Part shown: positions 1 through 9,170 of the stretch, piece after piece | How the letters are laid out: the number at the start of each line of letters is the position of its first letter | Position numbering within the stretch: position 1 is the first letter of the stretch | Origin: Opitutaceae bacterium | GTDB taxonomy: Bacteria; Verrucomicrobiota; Verrucomicrobiia; Opitutales; Opitutaceae | Direction: 5' to 3' | Length of the DNA: 56,311 nt | Assembly (NCBI GenBank): GCA_030648295.1 | Contig: JAUSID010000071.1 | Coordinates: forward strand, 1-56,311 | The notes under the pieces: model-generated | Told to the model about the DNA's origin: nothing | Database searches by the model: none | What the model saw: the letters and a program-made list of their open reading frames with translations, nothing else | Translations under genes and position numbers: made by a program

Positions 1-1680
1 GTCGTGCGCGTCACACCGATGCCGGCCTCGCCACTCGGGCTCACCCTTTCGTCGGATGGCGCCTCGCTCTATGTCACGTGCGCCGCGCCCACGAGCACAG
101 TGTGTATCGTAAACACGGCTACGGGGAAGATCGCCGCCACAATTCCCACCGGGCATACGGCCATGGCGCCGGTGCTGAGCCCGGACGGCCGGACGCTTTA
201 TGTCTGCAACCGGTTTGACGATGCCGTCGCCATCATCGATCTCGGGCGCCGGCGCGAGGTCGCCCGCGTAAAGGTGGCGCGCGAACCGATTGCCGCCGCG
301 TTGACTCCCGATGGCCGGTCGCTGCTCGTGGCCCATCATCTCCATCACGGTCGCGCCGATGCCGAATTCGTCGCCGCCTCCGTCAGCGTCATCGACACGG
401 CTCGCGCCCGCGTGGCGAAGGAAATTCAGCTGCCCAACGGCAGCGGCCTGCTGCGCGACGTCGCGATTTCACCGGATGGAAAATTCGCGTGCGTGACGCA
501 CCAGCTGTCGCGTTTCCAGTTGCCGACCACGCAGCTCGATCGCGGCTGGATCAACACGAACGCGTTCAGCGTGATCGACATTGCGCGCGGCGAGTTGCTC
601 AACACCGTGCTGCTCGACAACGTGAGCCGCGGCGCGGCCAATCCGTGGGCGGCCGCGTGGTCGGCAGACGGCCGGACGATTTGCGTCACGCATGCGGGGA
701 CGCACGAACTGAGCATCATCGATGCCGGCGCGCTGCTCGCGAAGCTCCTCGCGCTCCCGTCTACCGCCGAGGCTGCCGCGGCGCTCGGCGACAGTGGCGG
801 CGGCCGATCCGCCGCCGACGTGCCGAACGACCTCACGTTCCTCGTCGGATTGCGGCGGCGGATCAATGTCGAGGGAATCGGACCGCGTGCCGTCGCATTC
901 GCGGGCTCAAAGGTGTACGTGGCGAATTATTTTTCCGATTCGCTCAGCGTCATTGACCTCGCGATTCCCGCCCGTGCCGCCACTGCGATCCCGCTCGGAC
1001 CGAAGTCAGAGATGTCGGTCGTTCGGACCGGCGAGATGTTGTGGAATGACGCGAGCATCTGTTTCCAGGGCTGGCAGAGCTGTTCCAGCTGCCATTCCTC
1101 CGACGCGCGCGTCGACGGACTGAATTGGGACAACCTCAACGACGGGATCGCGAATCCAAAAAATGCGAAGAGCCTGCTGTTCGCGCACCGCACTCCGCCA
1201 GCGATGTGGACGGGCGTGCGTGAGGACGCCCCGATGGCAGTGCGCGCCGGAATCAAGCACATCCTCTTCACCGTGCGGCCGCCGGAAGATGCCGTCGCGC
1301 TCGATCGCTACCTGGAATCGCTGCAGCCGATCCCCAGTCCCCGTTTGGTCAAAGGAAAACTCTCGGCGGCGGCGCAGCGCGGCCAGAAACTGTTCGCGAG
1401 CGATGCCACGGCCTGCGCGCGTTGTCACACCGGCGCATTGTTCACCGATCTGAAGTTGTATGATGTCGGCACGGCGGCCGTCTTCGACCTGCCGGCCGAA
1501 GAATTCGACACGCCGACCCTGGTCGAACTCTGGCGGTCGGCGCCGTACCTGCATGACGGTTCCGCCGCGACCGTCCGTGACGTGCTCACCACGCGCAACC
1601 GCTGGAACCGGCACGGGGTCACGCGGCAGCTGAATGCGCCGCAACTCGACGACCTCGCGGAATACCTCCTCTCCCTATGA
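1..1680 (+). CDS. YVTN beta-propeller / di-heme cytochrome c peroxidase-like protein (5' partial)
   Basis: The frame is open to the left edge, so the true start lies upstream of the window. Counting from the GTG at position 4, residues 1-330 carry repeated YVTN-type propeller strands (SPDGRTLYVCNRFDDAVAII, PDGRSLLVAHH, VYVANYFSDSLSVIDL). The C-terminal third is a cytochrome c peroxidase/MauG-like region with two CxxCH haem motifs, CSSCH at residues 360-364 and CARCH at 471-475. Such proteins are normally periplasmic, with the propeller as binding or scaffold module and the haems passing electrons. The stop overlaps the next start in an ATGA, so the next gene is probably translationally coupled. 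The substrate is unknown. The domain calls are firm; the function is inferred. Confidence 0.85.
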   Translation, partial: VVRVTPMPASPLGLTLSSDGASLYVTCAAPTSTVCIVNTATGKIAATIPTGHTAMAPVLSPDGRTLYVCNRFDDAVAIIDLGRRREVARVKVAREPIAAALTPDGRSLLVAHHLHHGRADAEFVAASVSVIDTARARVAKEIQLPNGSGLLRDVAISPDGKFACVTHQLSRFQLPTTQLDRGWINTNAFSVIDIARGELLNTVLLDNVSRGAANPWAAAWSADGRTICVTHAGTHELSIIDAGALLAKLLALPSTAEAAAALGDSGGGRSAADVPNDLTFLVGLRRRINVEGIGPRAVAFAGSKVYVANYFSDSLSVIDLAIPARAATAIPLGPKSEMSVVRTGEMLWNDASICFQGWQSCSSCHSSDARVDGLNWDNLNDGIANPKNAKSLLFAHRTPPAMWTGVREDAPMAVRAGIKHILFTVRPPEDAVALDRYLESLQPIPSPRLVKGKLSAAAQRGQKLFASDATACARCHTGALFTDLKLYDVGTAAVFDLPAEEFDTPTLVELWRSAPYLHDGSAATVRDVLTTRNRWNRHGVTRQLNAPQLDDLAEYLLSL

Positions 1681-4600
1681 AAACCAGCGTCCTCACCTTC
1701 CGCGCCAAGTCTGTCTTCATGATCGCGGCGGCGATGCTTGCCGCGGGAGTGGTGCGGGGGGCGGCATCGGCGGCCAAGGCGGGCAACTCATTCACGCAGG
1801 CGGCGGCGCGGATTGCCGAAGCGGATTTGGTCGCGCTGCGGCTCGCGATCGAGGATCTCACGGCGTCATTCGGCGAACGGTATCCGCGCGGGGCGGCCTA
1901 CCTCGCGGAGTTGCGAAAATTGGAAGAGCGCGAGGCGGCGGTGCGCCGGGCCTGCACGCAGCGCGACGCGTCGGCGCCAGCGCAAGCCACCGAGTTCGTG
2001 GCTGCGGTGACGCGTTTGCGGATGGAGGCGCTGCTCGCGAATCCGCTGCTCGATTTCGATCGGCTGCTCTTCGTGCGTCGGGAATCGAAGAAACCGATCG
2101 ACTACAACCTGCGCCAGCAGCCGAGCAACGAGATTGGGATGCCGTGCAACCACTGGTGCAATGCGAGCCTGCCGCGCGGCATCTACAACAACGAGATCGC
2201 CGTGCTCAGCCCGGTCCGGCCGGGCGGCAAGGTGACCTCGCTGCACCGTCCCACCGACGGCGGTTACGTCGGCGAAATCGATCTGCGGTTCGAGGGCGAT
2301 CGCATGTTGTTCGCCCAGTGCGACGCGACGAACTGGAAAATCTTCGAGATGAACGCCGACGGCTCCGGCCGCCGCCAGGTGTCGCGGATGCCCGATGACG
2401 TCGATGCGTTCGATCCATGCTATCTGCCCGACGGCCGGATCATCTTCGGCTCGACCGCGAATTATCAGGCCGTGCCGTGCTGGAGCGGCATCCCGCACCG
2501 CGTCGCGAATCTCTATCAAATGGACGCGAATGGTGGCAACGTCCGGCAGCTCTGCTTCGATCAGGACCACGATTTGTATCCGACGGTCCGGAGTGACGGG
2601 CAGGTCATGTACTCGCGATGGGACTACACCGGCATCCGGCACGAATACCTGCGGATCCTGATGACGATGAACCCGGACGGCACGGGCCAGCGCGCGCTCT
2701 ACGGCAGCAATTCGTGGTGGCCCAACGCGCTTTATTTCGCGCGCTCGATTCCCGGCGACCCGGACAAGTTTGTCGGCATCGTCAGCGACTATCACGGCGT
2801 GCCGCGGATGGGCTGGCTGGCGGTGTTCGACACGGCAAAGGGCTGGAACGAAGCCGATGGCGTCGTGCAGCGAATACCCGGCCGCGGCAAAAAGGTGGAG
2901 GCCGTGATCGTGGAGAAACTCGTGATCGGAACGTGGCCGCTCTTCCTGCACCCGTACCCGCTGAGCGAAAAATATTTCCTCGTTTCATGCCGTCCGTCGG
3001 CCGACCACAACTGGGGCATCTACCTCGTCGACGTCTTCGACAACATGGTGCCGATTCGGGAGGAGGAGGGCTGGGCGCTGCTGGAGCCAATCCCGGTGCG
3101 GCGGACGCCGAAGCCGCCGGTGATTCCCGATCACGTGGACGTCGCGGACAACGAGGCGACGATCTACTTGCACGACGTATATACTGGGCAGGGACTCAAG
3201 GGCGTGCCGCGCGGCACGATTCGGGCGCTGCGGTTGTTCTCGTATCATTTTGGCTATCCCGGGCTGGCGGGTGGGTCGCGCATCGGCATTGGCGGACCGT
3301 GGGAGGTGAATCGGATCCTCGGCACAGTGCCGGTGGAGCCCGACGGGTCGGCGCTGTTTCGCGTGCCGGCGAACACGCCCATTTCGCTGCAGCCGATCGA
3401 TGCGGAGGGAAAGGCGGTGCAGGTGATGCGCAGCTGGTACACGGCGATGCCCGGCGAGAAAGTTTCCTGCATCGGCTGCCATGAGCGCACCGGTGACACA
3501 CCACCGGTGGCATTGGCCCACCAAATCAGGAGCGGGCCGAAGCCCGCGACAACCGCGGCTTCACCGCGGGCCGGCGCCGGTCATTACGCGAGCCTCGCGG
3601 CGATTCGCGTCCCCAGTGAGATCACGCCGTGGTACGGGCCGGCGCGCGGATTCGATTTCGAGCGAGAGGTCCAGCCGGTGCTCGATCGCTATTGCATCGA
3701 CTGCCACAACGGTGGTGCGCGCGACGATGGAATGAAGATCGCGGATTTGCGGGCGCGGAAGTTTCAGCCCGCGTACCGCGGCTGGCCCATTGGCCAGGTG
3801 GAACCGATGGGCGTGATCAAACCGGCGACGGACATCCAGCGAATCGAAAAAGTGATCGACCGAAAGGGCGCGCACAAGGATCTGCCGGTCGGTCGGCTGT
3901 TCTTCACGCCGGCGTATGAAGCGCTGTTTCCGCTGGTGCGACGCGTCGACATCGAAGACGCACCGGACCTGCCGGTGCCGGGCGAGTATCACGCGGACAC
4001 GAGCCGGCTCATCCAGCTGCTGCAGGCCGGGCATCACGGCGTGCGACTCGATCCGGAAAGCTGGGATCGGCTCATCACCTGGATTGATCTGAACGCGCCC
4101 TGTCACGGCACCTGGAGCGAGGTGTATGCGATTCCTGGTGACGCCAACGTGCGACGGATGGAATTGAGGACGCTTTACGGCGGGCCGACGGTCGACCCCG
4201 AACTCGGGGCCAAAACGTTGAAGCCGGCCGTGCTCGCAGCGCCGGCCGTGCCAAGAGCCACGGTGGTCGGGCAGCCCGCCGTGATCGCTGCGGCAAAATG
4301 GACTATCGATCCGGTCGAGGCGCGGCGGCGGCAGGCAGCGGATGGTCTCGTCGAAAAGGTCGTGTCGTTCGGTCGTGGCGGCTCGCTGAAACTCGTCCGC
4401 ATTCCCGCCGGTACTTTCGTCATGGGCGAAGCGGCCGCGCCGACCGAGGAGCTGGCGGCGAAGCCGGTTGCGATCGCGAAGAGCTTTTGGATGAGTGCGG
4501 GCGAAATCACGAACCGACAGTTCCAGGGATTTGATCCGGCGCATGACAGCGGCTGGTCGCGCGATTTCCGTTTCCGGCTGCCGGTGACCGGCCGGCAGGG

Positions 4601-5147
4601 CCGGGCGCTGAACGAACCGGATCAGCCGGTGGTCCGCGTGTCGTGGACGCGCGCGGTCGAGTTCTGCCGCTGGCTTTCGCAGCAAACCGGACTGCGCATC
4701 ACGCTGCCGACGGAGGCGCAGTGGGAGTATGCCTGCCGGGCCGGCAGCGATTCGGCGTACTCGTTCGGTGACACGACCGCGGATTTCTCGGTCTTCGCCA
4801 ACCTTGCGGATGATCAGCTGTGGGGGCTGGGCGATCGTCGCTTCAACGATGGTGCGATTGTGACCACGACGGTGGGACATTACCGGCCGAACGCGTGGGG
4901 GCTGCACGACATGCACGGCAATGCCGCCGAGTGGACGGCGACCGGGAGCCGCGGACGTCGCGTCGTTCGCGGCGGTTCATTCTACGACGGACCGGTGGCG
5001 GCGCGATCGGCCGCGCGGCTCGCGTATCCGGAATGGCAGCGCGTGCACAACGTGGGATTCCGCATCGTCGGTGAGGTTTCGGAACGCGCCGACGCCGTCG
5101 CCACGGCGGTGCCGATGGCAGGCGAGCGCAGCCCTGTTTCCAAGTGA
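1677..5147 (+). CDS. Exported HZS-alpha-like, di-haem protein with C-terminal SUMF1/FGE-like domain
   Basis: 1156 aa. The N-terminus (about residues 1-31) looks like a signal peptide. A TolB-like propeller follows at roughly residues 170-400 (MNADGSGRRQVSRMPDDVDA). Next comes a region like the hydrazine synthase alpha middle domain (LGTVPVEPDGSALFRVPAN), ending in CIGCH at 598-602, and a second haem motif CIDCH at 673-677. A formylglycine-generating-enzyme (SUMF1) fold occupies about 896-1134 (IPAGTFVMGE, LPTEAQWEYACRAG, RVVRGGSF, GFRIVGE). The catalytic cysteines of true FGE are absent: the stretch after RGGSF reads YDGPVAARSAARLAY. It is therefore probably not a sulfatase-activating enzyme. 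Similar architectures are common in Planctomycetes and Verrucomicrobia with unknown function; hydrazine synthesis itself is unlikely. It overlaps its neighbours on both sides, suggesting one operon. Confidence 0.85.
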   Translation: MKTSVLTFRAKSVFMIAAAMLAAGVVRGAASAAKAGNSFTQAAARIAEADLVALRLAIEDLTASFGERYPRGAAYLAELRKLEEREAAVRRACTQRDASAPAQATEFVAAVTRLRMEALLANPLLDFDRLLFVRRESKKPIDYNLRQQPSNEIGMPCNHWCNASLPRGIYNNEIAVLSPVRPGGKVTSLHRPTDGGYVGEIDLRFEGDRMLFAQCDATNWKIFEMNADGSGRRQVSRMPDDVDAFDPCYLPDGRIIFGSTANYQAVPCWSGIPHRVANLYQMDANGGNVRQLCFDQDHDLYPTVRSDGQVMYSRWDYTGIRHEYLRILMTMNPDGTGQRALYGSNSWWPNALYFARSIPGDPDKFVGIVSDYHGVPRMGWLAVFDTAKGWNEADGVVQRIPGRGKKVEAVIVEKLVIGTWPLFLHPYPLSEKYFLVSCRPSADHNWGIYLVDVFDNMVPIREEEGWALLEPIPVRRTPKPPVIPDHVDVADNEATIYLHDVYTGQGLKGVPRGTIRALRLFSYHFGYPGLAGGSRIGIGGPWEVNRILGTVPVEPDGSALFRVPANTPISLQPIDAEGKAVQVMRSWYTAMPGEKVSCIGCHERTGDTPPVALAHQIRSGPKPATTAASPRAGAGHYASLAAIRVPSEITPWYGPARGFDFEREVQPVLDRYCIDCHNGGARDDGMKIADLRARKFQPAYRGWPIGQVEPMGVIKPATDIQRIEKVIDRKGAHKDLPVGRLFFTPAYEALFPLVRRVDIEDAPDLPVPGEYHADTSRLIQLLQAGHHGVRLDPESWDRLITWIDLNAPCHGTWSEVYAIPGDANVRRMELRTLYGGPTVDPELGAKTLKPAVLAAPAVPRATVVGQPAVIAAAKWTIDPVEARRRQAADGLVEKVVSFGRGGSLKLVRIPAGTFVMGEAAAPTEELAAKPVAIAKSFWMSAGEITNRQFQGFDPAHDSGWSRDFRFRLPVTGRQGRALNEPDQPVVRVSWTRAVEFCRWLSQQTGLRITLPTEAQWEYACRAGSDSAYSFGDTTADFSVFANLADDQLWGLGDRRFNDGAIVTTTVGHYRPNAWGLHDMHGNAAEWTATGSRGRRVVRGGSFYDGPVAARSAARLAYPEWQRVHNVGFRIVGEVSERADAVATAVPMAGERSPVSK

Positions 5148-5185
5148 GCATCCGACTCAATCGCGGTTCGATTTCGCCACACTTC

Positions 5186-6100
5186 ATGCGCTCGCTATCG
5201 GCACGTTTCCTTGTCGCGTTCACGTTGATTGCCACCTCCGCCATGGCGGCAGGCGCCGCAGGTGCCGCACCACGCTACCCCTATCGGATGCTGATCAGCG
5301 ACATGCTCAGCGAAAAGATTCTGATCCTGGAAAAGGATGGCTCGGCTTCGTGGGAACTGGAGCAGCCGGGCTGGGTGATGGATGGTGAGCAACTCGCGAA
5401 CGGCAATGTTCTCTATTGTTGGTACGAGCCCAAAAAAGCGGGGCAGTCCGGCGTGCGTGAGGTTACGCCGGGCAAGCAGGTCGTGTTTGAGTACAAAATC
5501 AGCCAGGAATGCCATTCGGTACAACGGCTGCCGGATGGACTCACGCTGATCGGGGACCCTTCGAACCAGCGATTGATCGAGGTGGACCGGCAGGGGAAAA
5601 TCGTCCGTGAGCTCAAGCTTCAGGTCGGTGACAAACATGTTCACCGCGTATCGCGCCAATGCCGAAAGCTTGCCAACGGAAATTACCTGGTGGCGCAGAC
5701 ATTCGATCAGGCCGTCGTTGAATACGCGCCGGATGGCAGCATTGTCCGCCGTTTTTCCCACCCGGGGATGACCTATGGTGTGTCGCGACTCGCCAACGGA
5801 AACACGCTGATTGGCACGGGCGGCGGGCCGGGGCCCGGGATGGGCAAGCGCGCGGTGGAGATGGATCCGCAAGGAAAGATCGTGTGGTCCTTCAACCCCG
5901 AGGATTTTCCGGCCGAAACCAATCTCGACTGGGTGCTCGGCGTTCAGCGGTTGCCCAGTGGCAACACCGTCATCGTGAATTTTCTCGGGCATGGAAAAGA
6001 CGGCCAGGGCATTTCCATCCTGGAGGTCACACCGCAGAAGCGGATCGTTTGGACCTATCGCGAGCCGCGGATCATGCTGCTCATGCAACTGTTGCCCTGA
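5186..6100 (+). CDS. Exported beta-propeller protein
   Basis: 304 aa from the ATG at 5186, which begins a clean signal peptide (MRSLSARFLVAFTLIATSAM, cut near AGAAGAA). A GTG at 5144 overlaps the upstream stop (GTGA) and would add 14 residues; it keeps the operon coupling and cannot be excluded. The mature part has repeated propeller strands of the type LANGNYLVAQTF, LANGNTLIGTGG and LPSGNTVIVNFLG, each followed by an acidic blade turn such as EVDRQGKIVRELKL. This resembles arylsulfotransferase/PQQ-type propellers without a recognisable catalytic residue. It probably acts in the periplasm together with the two upstream haem proteins. The ligand is unknown. Confidence 0.75.
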   Translation: MRSLSARFLVAFTLIATSAMAAGAAGAAPRYPYRMLISDMLSEKILILEKDGSASWELEQPGWVMDGEQLANGNVLYCWYEPKKAGQSGVREVTPGKQVVFEYKISQECHSVQRLPDGLTLIGDPSNQRLIEVDRQGKIVRELKLQVGDKHVHRVSRQCRKLANGNYLVAQTFDQAVVEYAPDGSIVRRFSHPGMTYGVSRLANGNTLIGTGGGPGPGMGKRAVEMDPQGKIVWSFNPEDFPAETNLDWVLGVQRLPSGNTVIVNFLGHGKDGQGISILEVTPQKRIVWTYREPRIMLLMQLLP

Positions 6101-6278
6101 ACCGCGCCCGGACGTGGTGAGGAGTGCTTTCCGCCGCAACGGCAATGCTCAGTCGAGGGTACCTCGCTGGAGGCGTTCACCGATTTCAGCGGCCAATACC
6201 GGGTGCTTTCGTCTCGATGCGCGACAGCGAGCGCAGCCTCCATCGAACCGGCGGGACTTTCAGTGTGTCCGCGCGCGG

Positions 6279-7250
6279 CTACGGCGCCTTGATGCCGGAC
6301 GCGCTGGCCGTCCATTCAAGCCGCGTGACTTGAATGCCCTTCAGGCTCGGCAGCAGGGCGGCCATGAACAATTCGCCTTCATGCTGGAAGATCTCGGGGG
6401 CGGCGACCGGCAGCGTTGCCACATAGTGCGCCTCGTCGTTGTCGATGCCGAAGTCCAGCGGATCGCGCGAGTGGTACACCGTTGTCTGCGCGTTGGTCCC
6501 GTAGCGCTGGGTGCGAAATAAATAAAAATGCCCGGCACGCGGCTCGACCACGAGCGGGCACTCGGCCGTGAACGGACCGTCGCCCGAACGGCCGCGCGCC
6601 GCAACCACGTGCTCCGGACCCCACGTGAGCAGATCGGGTGAAGTGCGCGCGTAGTCCGAGCCCTTCCGGCCGGGATGCGCCGTGTAGTAGCAGTGCCAGA
6701 GGCTCCCGATGCGAATCACCATCGGATCACGAACGTTCGCGTCGCGGTCGACCGGGCCCGGGAACGCCAGCTGCGGCCCCCCGTTCGAGCCACGGTGGCG
6801 AGTAAAAAGTTTTCCGTCGCTGCTCGTGGCCAGGCAAATGCCGGTCCAGTCGCCGTAAAACATCCAGAACTGGCCGTCATGCTTTATTACATACGGCGCC
6901 TGGAGCCCGCCTTCGGTTTCGCCCAGTGTCGGGTCCGCCTGCATTGCGATCCCCTTTGCCGTCCAGTTTCGATCCGTGAGCCGTGCCCCTTCCCAGCGAT
7001 GAAAGAGCCGCGTCTTCCCGGGCGCTTTCGTGGCGCGGATGCACGACCAGAGCTGCCACGTGCCGTCCGCGGCGCGCCAGATGCCAAAATCAACCGGCTG
7101 CTGTTTCGGCGTCGTCAACTCGCCGAGATCCGGATCGGTCGCGACCGTCCACCACTCGCCGACCAGCCGCGGAACAACCGGCGGCCCGGCGGCGTTGCTG
7201 TGCGCGACCAGAACGATCGCGAATGCGGCAGCGAGTCGAAGTGCGTGCAT
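6279..7250 (-). CDS. Exported GH43/GH32-like five-bladed propeller protein
   Basis: 323 aa from the ATG at 7250; a GTG two codons upstream is the alternative. The signal peptide is MHALRLAAAFAIVLVAHSNA. The mature protein has the features of the glycosyl hydrolase family 43/32 five-bladed propeller: GIWRAADGTWQLWSCI, FHRWEGARL, QAPYVIKHDGQFWMFYGDW, ANVRDPMVIRIGSLWHCYYT and AECPLVVEPRAGHFYLFRT. The RDPMV and AECP segments match the positions of conserved acidic residues in that fold. It starts only 28 nt after the stop of the sulfatase on the same strand, so the two are probably one operon acting on a sulfated glycan. The exact substrate cannot be read from sequence. Confidence 0.75.
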   Translation of the reverse strand: MHALRLAAAFAIVLVAHSNAAGPPVVPRLVGEWWTVATDPDLGELTTPKQQPVDFGIWRAADGTWQLWSCIRATKAPGKTRLFHRWEGARLTDRNWTAKGIAMQADPTLGETEGGLQAPYVIKHDGQFWMFYGDWTGICLATSSDGKLFTRHRGSNGGPQLAFPGPVDRDANVRDPMVIRIGSLWHCYYTAHPGRKGSDYARTSPDLLTWGPEHVVAARGRSGDGPFTAECPLVVEPRAGHFYLFRTQRYGTNAQTTVYHSRDPLDFGIDNDEAHYVATLPVAAPEIFQHEGELFMAALLPSLKGIQVTRLEWTASASGIKAP

Positions 7251-7278
7251 GACCACGGAAAAGTGCCGCCTCCCGCCG

Positions 7279-8835
7279 TTACTTCCTTTTCCTCGGCGTC
7301 GCGGCCGGCAGCGGTTTGCGCAATACGACGGCGACGGCGTTTTGCGCTCGCGGTCCCGGTGTCGTCCGGCCGTCGGCGACGAATTTTTCGAGCAACTTCG
7401 TCAGTCGCGCGACGACTTCGGGATTCTGTGCCGCGACATTCTTCTGTTCCGCGATGTCGCCGTCGGCGATGCGATACAGCTGCGTGTCCGGCAGGCCCTG
7501 CTTCACCGCCTCGGGATCGCGCGGCGCGGACCAGCCGCCGCTGCCGGGGCAAAGCGCAAGTTTCCACGGGCCCTGGCGAATCGCGAATGCGCCGGTGATG
7601 GTGTGGTGGACCACCGCATCGCGCGCGGATTTTCCCTGGCCGGTGAGGTTGGGCAGGAAGCTGAAACTATCCTCGCCGGCTTTGGCGGGCACGCGCATGC
7701 CGACGACTTCGGCGCACGTGGCAAAGATATCCGTGAGGCAGATGAGTTGATCACTGACGGCGGGTTTCACTTTCGCCGGCCAGCGCACGAAGAACGGCAC
7801 GCGATGGCCGCCGTCGAAGACATCGGCCTTGTGACCGCGCAGCGGCCCGCTGACGGCATGACCCTTTGCCTGGAGGTCTTCGATTCTCGCCTGTGGCGAG
7901 CAACCGTTGTCACTCGTGAAAACGAGCAGCGTATTGCTGGCGACTCCGGCGCGATCCAAGGCCGCGAGTACTTCGCCGACGGCCCAGTCCGTCTCCATCA
8001 CGAAATCGGCGTAGAGGTTCAGCCCGCTCTTGCCGCGCCACTCTGCTGTCGGCGCGATCGGCGTGTGCGGCGCGTTGAGCGGCAGGTAAAGAAAGAACGG
8101 CTGCTTCGTCGCGGCGCGCTCCCCGATGTACTCGACGGCCTTGCGCGCGAGGGTGGGCAGCACGTTTTCCACCTCGAAGTCCGGCGCGGCGGGCCCGAGC
8201 CGGCACTGCCCCGGAAAGCCGGGATGCATCGGGAAGGTCTTGTCGACCGTCGGCGCAGCGGCGACGCGGTTGTCGGCGATGAAGGTGTACGGCACCATGT
8301 CGAGCGAGGCGGCGATGCCGAAGTAGCGGTCGAACCCGACGCTGTTCGGGCCGTTCGCAATCGGCTGCGTGTAGTCGACGTTGTGGACCTGCTCGGGCGT
8401 TTCGATGGACAACTCGCTGACCGTGCGGCCCGGCAGCTTCACCCAATCCATGCCAAGGTGCCATTTGCCGACGGCGGCGGTGTGATAGCCCTGCGCTTTC
8501 AGGAGCGAGGCGATGGTTTCGCGGCCGGGTTCAATCAACCGCGGCGACAAGCCGCCGAGCACGCTGGACTGTAGCTTGCTGCGCCAGTTGTAGCGGCCCG
8601 TGAGCAGACCGTAGCGCGTGGGCGAGCACACGGACGAAGGCGTGTGTGCATCGGTGAACCGCACGCCTTCGCGTGCAATCCGGTCCATGTGCGGCGTGGC
8701 GATTTTGCACTCCGGGTTGTTGGCCTTCACGTCGCCGTAGCCGAGGTCGTCGCAAAGAATCACGACGATGTTTGGTTTTTCCGCGGCGAGGGCGGTGGAG
8801 GCGAAGAGGGCGAGAAGTCCAACGGCGAGTTTCAT
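7279..8835 (-). CDS. Cys-type sulfatase (arylsulfatase family)
   Basis: 518 aa from the ATG at 8835, chosen because a signal peptide starts there (MKLAVGLLALFASTALAAE); the frame is open further upstream but that part is not protein-like. The N-terminal metal site is ILCDDLGYGD. The sulfatase signature SVCSPTRYGLLTGRY places the formylglycine-forming cysteine at residue 70. KWHLG, HTPIAPTAEW and FTSDNGCSP supply the other expected active-site strands. The C-terminal subdomain ends in a basic tail (PAATPRKRK). Maturation needs FGE or an anaerobic sulfatase-maturating enzyme encoded elsewhere. It is followed by the GH43-like gene and is divergent from the oxidoreductase at 9171. The substrate is probably a sulfated sugar (inference). 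Confidence 0.9.
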   Translation of the reverse strand: MKLAVGLLALFASTALAAEKPNIVVILCDDLGYGDVKANNPECKIATPHMDRIAREGVRFTDAHTPSSVCSPTRYGLLTGRYNWRSKLQSSVLGGLSPRLIEPGRETIASLLKAQGYHTAAVGKWHLGMDWVKLPGRTVSELSIETPEQVHNVDYTQPIANGPNSVGFDRYFGIAASLDMVPYTFIADNRVAAAPTVDKTFPMHPGFPGQCRLGPAAPDFEVENVLPTLARKAVEYIGERAATKQPFFLYLPLNAPHTPIAPTAEWRGKSGLNLYADFVMETDWAVGEVLAALDRAGVASNTLLVFTSDNGCSPQARIEDLQAKGHAVSGPLRGHKADVFDGGHRVPFFVRWPAKVKPAVSDQLICLTDIFATCAEVVGMRVPAKAGEDSFSFLPNLTGQGKSARDAVVHHTITGAFAIRQGPWKLALCPGSGGWSAPRDPEAVKQGLPDTQLYRIADGDIAEQKNVAAQNPEVVARLTKLLEKFVADGRTTPGPRAQNAVAVVLRKPLPAATPRKRK

Positions 8836-9170
8836 CGGTGAAGAAGGGGTGAAGGGATTTCCCCGCTGCCACGCGGCGGGGCGGCAGCGTTGGTAGGCCT
8901 CAGGTGCACGCGTGTAAAGTCTCGTGGTGCTGTCGCGGTCCGTTCTCGTGGCCACCTGCGCGCCCACCCGATGATCGTATTCCAGGTTTTCGCAGCAGCG
9001 AAAACCTTCCATTCACTCACGCTCGTAGCTACTAAACTCCACGCTCGTAGCCACGCAACTGACCGATGGCGGAGTCATAAATCAGTGGCGGGGCAGCGGC
9101 GAAACAGCCAATCTGCTTCGAGCCGGAAATCCGGCCGGAACCGAAGTTCAAACGTCGTCCAGCTCCGCCC
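8836..9170. promoter_or_regulatory. Divergent intergenic region with a 10-bp-stem hairpin and a dispersed repeat
   Basis: The space between the divergent sulfatase and oxidoreductase genes must hold both promoters, but no convincing -35/-10 pair was identified. Positions 8984-9007 form a perfect hairpin (AGGTTTTCGC, 4-nt loop, complement). Positions 9011-9032 carry a dispersed repeat ending CACGCTCGTAGCTAC that recurs at 17491-17513, with a partial second copy at 9040-9055. No gene is supported here. Confidence 0.4.

Noticed and set aside
4360-5080. SUMF1 domain as activator of the three sulfatases in the window
   Set aside because: The catalytic cysteine positions of FGE are not cysteine, and the domain sits in a large exported haem protein.
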